Below are positions 37,846 through 40,225 of a DNA stretch of 40,225 nucleotides, one piece after another. The notes under the pieces were generated by a model. It was not told where the DNA came from, made no database searches, and worked only from the letters and a program-made list of their open reading frames with translations. How positions within the stretch are numbered: position 1 is the first letter of the stretch; each line of letters opens with the position of its first letter. This stretch comes from a virus: IMG/VR virus record IMGVR_UViG_3300009537_000059, positions 1 to 40,225 of that record; one strand, 5' to 3'. The position numbers and the translations under genes were made by a program.

Positions 37846-38462
37846 TTCAAAGTCCATCCTTTATATTGAGGCCGCATTCCTCTAATAAGTCGTCGGAAGT
37901 GGCCGTCATGTTTAATGCCATGTTCTCTACAAAACCCTTTCACAGTATGAACTACATACTTCTTTCCGTCAGGAGATATTACTATGGGAGAATCCCAATC
38001 ATATTTTCTGAGGGTTTTGCTTCTTTTGACATTCTCTTCAAGTGAATGCGATTGGTTTTTAGCTAATTCCGATAAATATTTCTTGAGCTGCTTTCCCTTA
38101 TTAGAGTTATAAAATTGTGTTCTAGCTACAGATAATTTTCGTTTAGTTTCTTCTGTATGCTTCCCTCGGGCGCCGCCTGACCTACAATTGTATCCGAATC
38201 TTGGATTTCTACTCTTGTGTTCTTTAATAAGCTTAATTTCTAATTCATCAAGCTGTTTTTGAGTAGGCGCCTCCATCAATACTTCAAACGAAAAAGCGTT
38301 CTCTCCATACTTATCCCATGCTCTTTGAAGATAAGGATTAAAGCATTTTCCCCTAACCAAATCTGACTTATGAGCAGACCAACGGTTATTTGGATTGTCA
38401 TAAGTAGTTTGTCCTATATAGACCTTGTTAGTAACCGTATTCGTAATCTTGTAAATATACAT
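37842..38462 (-). CDS. GIY-YIG homing endonuclease (Seg-like)
   Basis: 206 residues. The N-terminal catalytic domain MYIYKITNTVTNKVYIGQT is the GIY-YIG pair, followed by NNRWSAHKSDL (Arg/His), AFSFEVLMEAPTQKQLDELEIKLIKEH with the metal-binding Glu, and FGYNCRSGG. The C-terminal half has HTEETKRKLSVAR (a NUMOD3-like DNA-binding motif) and a DNA-contacting region ISPDGKKYVVHTVKGFCREHGI (NUMOD1-like). It is a free-standing homing endonuclease that would cut related phage genomes lacking it. It sits 7 nt after the tail sheath gene, among essential virion genes. Confidence 0.9.
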   Translation of the reverse strand: MYIYKITNTVTNKVYIGQTTYDNPNNRWSAHKSDLVRGKCFNPYLQRAWDKYGENAFSFEVLMEAPTQKQLDELEIKLIKEHKSRNPRFGYNCRSGGARGKHTEETKRKLSVARTQFYNSNKGKQLKKYLSELAKNQSHSLEENVKRSKTLRKYDWDSPIVISPDGKKYVVHTVKGFCREHGIKHDGHFRRLIRGMRPQYKGWTLK

Positions 38463-38469
38463 TTACGAA

Positions 38470-40225
38470 TTATGCTCCCTCAGGGAACGTAGCGCCAGTC
38501 GGGAGAATATTGAACTCCAAGCTGATAAATTCAGCAGTTCTCGTTGGCTGCAAGTAAATCTGACCAACAAGAATGTTTCTGTCAATCAAGTCAGGTGGAT
38601 TGTTGCTCTCATCCATAATGACTCTGAATGCGTACAACCCACTGCGCTCTTGAATGCTTGCCAAATACGGATTGGCGATGTTGAGGAAGCGTTGACGCGT
38701 AGAGTCAACGTTCTGCTCAAACACCAAGAAGTTGGCGGATGATGCAATGAACTTCTTGACTGCAATGAGAAGCCTACGAACATTGATGCGGTCAAGTGCT
38801 GAACTCTTAACTTGTAAGGTCTTCTGTCCGAATGCTACAATGCCTTGACCAGGGAACAGAGCGATAGGATTGACGCGGCCTTCGTACAGGTCGTCGCGGT
38901 TCGTCTTGGTTAGACGGCGCTCTACCTGAATTGCCTCATCAATACCACCACGATTGAGTCCAGCAGGTGCGAACCACTCTGCGGCTACCTTGTCGTTGAA
39001 GGCGTAGACGCCTGCCATCACGACCGAAGGTGGAACCCAAATGTTCTTGTTGCTTGTTGAGTCAAAAATCTTGACCCAAGGATGATACACACCTGCATAG
39101 TTGGTGTCAAGTCCTGATACGACGTTGACGGCGCCGTCTACGGTCTGGCCAAACGAGAAGCCGTCCATGATGTAGAAGCAGTCACCTCTGTTCTCACACA
39201 TGTCAATGCCGATCTGCGTGACGTAGGAGTGCAGCTGTCGTAGAACACCAGGCACCATCAATAGATTAATGTCAAATGCCTCAGGGTTACCGACAATGCT
39301 AATTGCCAAATCAAATGCCCTTGAACCACTTGTGCTTGATAGCGACAAGTCAAATCCTTGGGTGTTAGATGCAGCAATGTTTGTACCGGTTGCCAAAACT
39401 CTAGATGGGTTTAGAGAATCAAATCCATACTGCATTGGAACAGAAAACTTGCGAAGGCTTCCGCCGGTTACTGTGCTTGCAGTAACTGCTCCTGCTACAT
39501 CTGCATCGTTACCAGTTAAGTCTTCAAGACTGAATGCTGAACCAATTATAGGTGCACCATCCGGAATTGGATTTAGATATGACCCGTTTGTTACATCGGC
39601 AAAGTCCCAACCATAGTAAATTCTACTGTTGGCGACGGATTCCGATGCTCCAACAGGAACTTCATAACGAGTGGTAACATATGACGGAGCTGCCTCAGTT
39701 GGAAGAGCCAAACTGACGCCGCTGAAGACCGCCGGAACTCTAACTTCAGCAAATCCTGCTGGAAGTGCTCTGTCTGGAACATTCTCAATTCCAGCCGCTG
39801 GCATCTCAATATAGATGTAATCAGAGTTGTTTGCCCACTCACCTTCTAGGGTTGCGTCCTCATTGGCTGTATCAACACTCCAATATTGATCGCCAATTCT
39901 GCGTGCTATGTAATCTGGACTATCAGGGTCAAGACTCAGATTATCAAATTGCTCAAGAACACTGATTCGGCTATCGGTGTCGTCAAATTGACGAACGATC
40001 AATGCAAAAGTACCATGCTGGTCATCTGCGGTTGATGCAGCCGGGCGAGTGTTTGAAATGGAAATCTTGACCGTTCTGTTGGAATCGTTACCGTCAGCAA
40101 AGGTATGAACCTTAAATAGATTGTGCTTCTTACCACCAATGGTCTGTGATTGAATCCACGGAGTTTCACCACCATCAAAATCTTGACCTGCAAAATCTAG
40201 AACACCAGGAGCAGTTGAAGACGAA
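38470..40225 (-). CDS. Tail sheath protein (T4 gp18-like), 5' end outside window
   Basis: At least 585 residues; the frame continues past the window edge through DDQHGTFALIVRQFDDTDS, so the start is not here. VLEQFDNLSLDPDSPDYIARRIGDQ is the highly conserved sheath motif. The C-terminal 150 residues (GRVNPIALFPGQGIVAFGQKTLQ, RINVRRLLIAVKKFIASSANFLVFEQN, RFLNIANPYLASIQERSGLYAFRVIMDE, ILVGQIYLQPTRTAEFISLEFNI) are the handshake/sheath domain. Subunits polymerise around the tube and contract on infection. It ends 7 nt before the GIY-YIG gene. Confidence 0.93.
   Translation of the reverse strand, partial: SSSTAPGVLDFAGQDFDGGETPWIQSQTIGGKKHNLFKVHTFADGNDSNRTVKISISNTRPAASTADDQHGTFALIVRQFDDTDSRISVLEQFDNLSLDPDSPDYIARRIGDQYWSVDTANEDATLEGEWANNSDYIYIEMPAAGIENVPDRALPAGFAEVRVPAVFSGVSLALPTEAAPSYVTTRYEVPVGASESVANSRIYYGWDFADVTNGSYLNPIPDGAPIIGSAFSLEDLTGNDADVAGAVTASTVTGGSLRKFSVPMQYGFDSLNPSRVLATGTNIAASNTQGFDLSLSSTSGSRAFDLAISIVGNPEAFDINLLMVPGVLRQLHSYVTQIGIDMCENRGDCFYIMDGFSFGQTVDGAVNVVSGLDTNYAGVYHPWVKIFDSTSNKNIWVPPSVVMAGVYAFNDKVAAEWFAPAGLNRGGIDEAIQVERRLTKTNRDDLYEGRVNPIALFPGQGIVAFGQKTLQVKSSALDRINVRRLLIAVKKFIASSANFLVFEQNVDSTRQRFLNIANPYLASIQERSGLYAFRVIMDESNNPPDLIDRNILVGQIYLQPTRTAEFISLEFNILPTGATFPEGA

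Noticed and set aside
1-40225. tRNA genes
   Set aside because: Gaps are short and none shows a cloverleaf with T-loop consensus on inspection. A tRNA search program would be decisive.

Overview
This window is a contiguous piece of a large tailed-phage genome with a contractile tail (myovirus, T4-like in many but not all functions). Every gene I can support lies on the minus strand. Packing is tight: many start/stop codons overlap by 1-4 bases, and the longest gene-free gap is about 150 bp, upstream of the ssDNA-binding protein gene. No stretch over 300 bp lacks a gene, and I saw no tRNA, rRNA or CRISPR array. Lipoprotein signal peptides and consensus sigma70-type promoters point to a Gram-negative bacterial host. 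The host species cannot be read from the sequence.

In transcription order (right to left): (1) 40225-33131 carries the tail sheath (its start lies outside the window), a GIY-YIG homing endonuclease, three poorly known virion-associated genes, the tail tube, an Ig-like protein and an Ala/Ser-repeat fiber. (2) 33106-30203 is a SMARCAL1-like SNF2 helicase interrupted by an intein with the class 3 WCT signature and a LAGLIDADG endonuclease. (3) 30157-21557 is the tail core and baseplate: a gp26-like protein overlapped by a small ORF at a T7 run (candidate frameshift), tape measure, tube-cap-like protein, LysM-type protein and hub-like protein. (4) 21551-12166 is replication: a sigma70-type promoter, a very divergent family A DNA polymerase, a short nucleotide-sugar dehydrogenase, gp32-like SSB, RecA/UvsX, 5'-3' exonuclease, DnaB-like helicase and B12-dependent ribonucleotide reductase. 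(5) 12151-8172 holds a membrane-anchored collagen-like protein, an HNH endonuclease, a von Willebrand A protein, GMP reductase and a Mom-like DNA modification enzyme. (6) 8168-1 holds a CCA-adding enzyme, four consecutive lipoproteins, dUTPase, a Vsr-like nuclease, a SprT-like metalloprotein, RtcB RNA ligase, a NADAR glycosidase and small accessory genes behind a strong promoter.

The most interesting signals are these. (a) Several proteins begin with about ten residues ending in (L/I)xE, like the T4 capsid-targeting sequence. They include the CCA-adding enzyme and a gene whose start I move to a GTG, giving MWDYKRFLTE beside T4's MKTYQEFIAE. This suggests enzymes packaged in the head. (b) A recurrent box, TAYTTATA on the minus strand, sits about 30-40 nt before several genes. 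At two places it lies in the loop of a hairpin, and one of those hairpins pairs with the endonuclease ribosome-binding site, like T4 late-expression switches. (c) The gp32-like gene has a repeat-rich leader that looks like an autoregulatory operator. (d) Sharply bounded GC-rich tracts cut across gene boundaries, suggesting mosaic origin. GC values quoted are single 60-base lines counted by eye. Everything here comes from reading motifs; no database search was run.
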